Positions 4,746 to 6,094 of a stretch of DNA of 6,094 bases are shown here, in pieces. Below the pieces are notes generated by a model, which was not told the origin of the DNA, made no database searches, and saw only the letters and a list, made by a program, of their open reading frames with translations. Made by a program: the position numbers and the translations under genes. How positions within the stretch are numbered: the stretch's first letter is position 1; each line of letters opens with the position of its first letter. Source of the DNA: Solirubrobacteraceae bacterium (GTDB lineage Bacteria > Actinomycetota > Thermoleophilia > Solirubrobacterales > Solirubrobacteraceae); NCBI GenBank assembly GCA_030038955.1, contig JASHQV010000224.1, positions 1-6,094 of the forward strand, written 5' to 3'.

Positions 4746-6094
4746 TGCCGCCGGCTCCAGCGCCGCGCGGGCCGTCGACGTTCCTGACCGCCGAGCGCCG
4801 CCGCCGCGAGCTCGAGCGCCTGGCAGGCGGCGAGCCCGTCGACGTGCTCGTCGTCGGCGGCGGCGTGACCGGCGCGGGGGTCGCGCTCGACGCTGCCACG
4901 CGCGGCCTCAGCGTCGCCCTGCTCGAGCGCCGCGACCTCGCCAACGGCAGCAGCCGCTGGAGCTCCAAGCTCGCCCACGGCGGCCTCCGCTACCTGGCTC
5001 GGGGACAGCTCGACGTCGCCTGGGAGTCGGCGCGCGAGCGGGCCGTGCTGGCCGGGGTCACGGCGCCGCACCTGGTGCGAGCGCTGCCGCAGCTGTTCCC
5101 GCTGCCGGCCGGCCGGCAGCGGACCGCAGCCGGACTGCTCGGACTCGGCATCCACATCGGCGACACGATGCGGGCGCTGTCGGGGACGAGCCGCCGCCGG
5201 CTGCCGCTGATGCGCCGGATCGGTGCCGCCGAGGCGCGCCTGTGGACGCCCGCGCTGGCGTCCCGGGAGCTCCGCGGGGCAATCCTCTCGTGGGACGCCC
5301 AGCTCGAGGACGATGCCCGCCTGGTGGTGGCGCTGGCGCGGACCGCAGCCGCCCACGGGGCGCTCGTGCTCAGCTACTGCGAGGTGACCGAGCTGCTCGA
5401 CGGCGGTGCGCGCGTCTTCGACGCGCGCACCGCCGGGCGCTTCGAGCTGCGCGCCCGCCACGTGGTCAACGCGACCGGTGTATGGGCAGGCCGGCTGGCG
5501 CCGGCCGTGCGGCTGCGGCCGAGTCGCGGCTCGCACCTGCTCGTGCCCGCCGAGCGGCTCGGGCGGCCGCGGGCGATGCTGAACGTCCCCCACCCTCAGC
5601 AGTTCGGCCGGTTCGTGTTCGCGATCCCGCGCAGCGACGGGCTCGTGATGATCGGGGTCACCGACGAGCCGGTCGAGGACCAAGCGATCCCGGATGCGCC
5701 GGCGGTGCCGGCCGCGGACGAGTCCTATCTGCTGGCGGCGGTGTCGCGCGCGCTCGAGCTGGCGCTTGCGCCGGATGACGTCGTCGGGCGCTTCGCCGGG
5801 CTGCGACCACTGCTTGGCGGCGGCGGCGCGACCGCCGACCTGTCCCGCCGCCATGCGGTGATCGAGGACCCCACCAGCGGCGCGATCACCGTCGTCGGCG
5901 GCAAGCTGACGACGTACCGGCGGATGGCCGAGGACGTGGTCGACGTGATCGCCCGGCGCCACCCGCGGGCGCTGCGCCCGTGCGCGACCCGGCGCGTGCA
6001 GCTGGTCGGGGCGCCGGCGCCCGGGCGGGCGCGCTGGGACGCGAATCTGCCCCCGGGTCTGGCACGGCGCTTCGGGACGGAGGCGGCCGAGCTG
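4745..6094 (+). CDS. glpD: FAD-dependent glycerol-3-phosphate dehydrogenase (GlpD type), 3' end missing
   Basis: The frame from ATG 4745 is open for 450 codons to the window edge, so the C-terminus is cut off. GlpD enzymes are membrane-associated flavoproteins that oxidise sn-glycerol-3-phosphate to dihydroxyacetone phosphate and pass electrons to quinone. The FAD-binding Rossmann motif DVLVVGGGVTGAG is at 33-45. It is followed by the GlpD hallmark SSRWSSKLAHGGLRYL (69-84). Later come NATGVWAGRL, RFAGLRPLL and VGGKLTTYRRMAED, all typical of GlpD. What is missing is likely the C-terminal all-helical domain. The start codon shares its A with the upstream TGA, so translation is coupled to the AGPS-like gene. 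DHAP made here is the parent of acyl-DHAP used by AGPS. Two long palindromes lie in less conserved stretches. A different FAD amine or sugar oxidase is unlikely given the hallmark motifs. Confidence 0.92.
   Translation, partial: MPPAPAPRGPSTFLTAERRRRELERLAGGEPVDVLVVGGGVTGAGVALDAATRGLSVALLERRDLANGSSRWSSKLAHGGLRYLARGQLDVAWESARERAVLAGVTAPHLVRALPQLFPLPAGRQRTAAGLLGLGIHIGDTMRALSGTSRRRLPLMRRIGAAEARLWTPALASRELRGAILSWDAQLEDDARLVVALARTAAAHGALVLSYCEVTELLDGGARVFDARTAGRFELRARHVVNATGVWAGRLAPAVRLRPSRGSHLLVPAERLGRPRAMLNVPHPQQFGRFVFAIPRSDGLVMIGVTDEPVEDQAIPDAPAVPAADESYLLAAVSRALELALAPDDVVGRFAGLRPLLGGGGATADLSRRHAVIEDPTSGAITVVGGKLTTYRRMAEDVVDVIARRHPRALRPCATRRVQLVGAPAPGRARWDANLPPGLARRFGTEAAEL
5099..5122. repeat. 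24-bp perfect palindrome in the glpD gene
   Basis: The arm CCGCTGCCGGCC (5099-5110) is followed immediately by its reverse complement. It encodes Pro-Leu-Pro-Ala-Gly-Arg-Gln-Arg in a stretch between the FAD domain strands that looks variable in GlpD proteins. The centre falls on a codon boundary. The outer part matches the palindrome at 748-763. Confidence 0.65.
5401..5435. repeat. 35-bp palindrome: 16-bp perfect stem, 3-base loop, in the glpD gene
   Basis: Arms at 5401-5416 and 5420-5435 pair perfectly around TTC, exactly the codon for Phe225. The encoded segment (Asp-Gly-Gly-Ala-Arg-Val-Phe-Asp-Ala-Arg-Thr-Ala) is probably a beta-hairpin between two strands of the substrate domain. The arms are less Gly/Ala-repetitive than those at 4126-4168, so simple amino-acid composition explains this one less well. 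Confidence 0.7.

Noticed and set aside
4306..5778. Open frame of 490 codons on the plus strand overlapping the AGPS-like and glpD genes
   Set aside because: Arg/Ala/Pro-rich product in the wrong frame; the recognisable protein motifs lie in the frames of 3147-4745 and 4745-6094.
4316..5962. Long open frame of 548 codons on the minus strand opposite glpD
   Set aside because: Its product is a low-complexity Arg/Ala/Gln/His-rich sequence with no family motif, and the plus strand here encodes clear AGPS and GlpD motifs. It is the mirror of GC-rich codon usage.
6009..6022. 14-bp palindrome GGGCGCC/GGCGCCC near the right edge
   Set aside because: Seven-base arms made only of G and C are expected by chance in DNA of this composition.

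Overview
The window is high-GC DNA (roughly 70% by eye) with GTG and TTG starts and tightly packed genes. The gene families (SigB/SigF/SigG sigma factor with RsbW- and RsbV-type regulators, an AGPS-like flavoprotein next to GlpD, TANNNT-type -10 boxes close to start codons) fit an actinobacterium. A deep-branching lineage such as Thermoleophilia/Solirubrobacterales is my best guess, but this is inference. There are no RNA genes, CRISPR arrays, insertion sequences or phage genes that I can see.

Layout. (1) The left edge holds the 5' end of a minus-strand NAD-binding beta-hydroxyacid dehydrogenase gene. (2) A plus-strand gene follows for a small STAS anti-sigma-factor antagonist (239-583). (3) Convergent with it, on the minus strand, is an operon of a SigB/F/G-type sigma factor (1541-2356) and a two-part GHKL anti-sigma kinase (625-1539). 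(4) A minus-strand TetR regulator (2472-3143) is divergent from (5) a plus-strand AGPS-like FAD oxidase gene (3147-4745), which overlaps by one base (6) a GlpD-type glycerol-3-phosphate dehydrogenase gene that runs off the right edge (4745-6094). The longest stretch without a gene is about 115 bases (2357-2471).

How they work together. The first half is a stress-type partner-switching module: the kinase should bind the sigma factor and phosphorylate the STAS protein on Ser59, and the unphosphorylated STAS protein should release the sigma factor. The sigma operon and the dehydrogenase gene each carry GTTTC-N15-GGGTA just upstream, the SigB/SigF-type promoter. This suggests that the sigma factor drives its own operon and the dehydrogenase. 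The antagonist gene, normally in the same operon, lies on the opposite strand without such a promoter. The second half is a TetR / AGPS-like / GlpD cluster built around dihydroxyacetone-phosphate chemistry. As far as I recall, the same trio occurs in Mycobacterium tuberculosis near Rv2249c-Rv2251.

The most unusual structural signal is a set of long perfect inverted repeats inside coding sequence, with stems of 16, 17 and 20 bp and loops of 3-5 bases. Nearly all are centred so that codons mirror codons (position 1 pairs with 3, 2 with 2), and they lie in apparently variable, often Gly/Ala/Pro-rich parts of the proteins.
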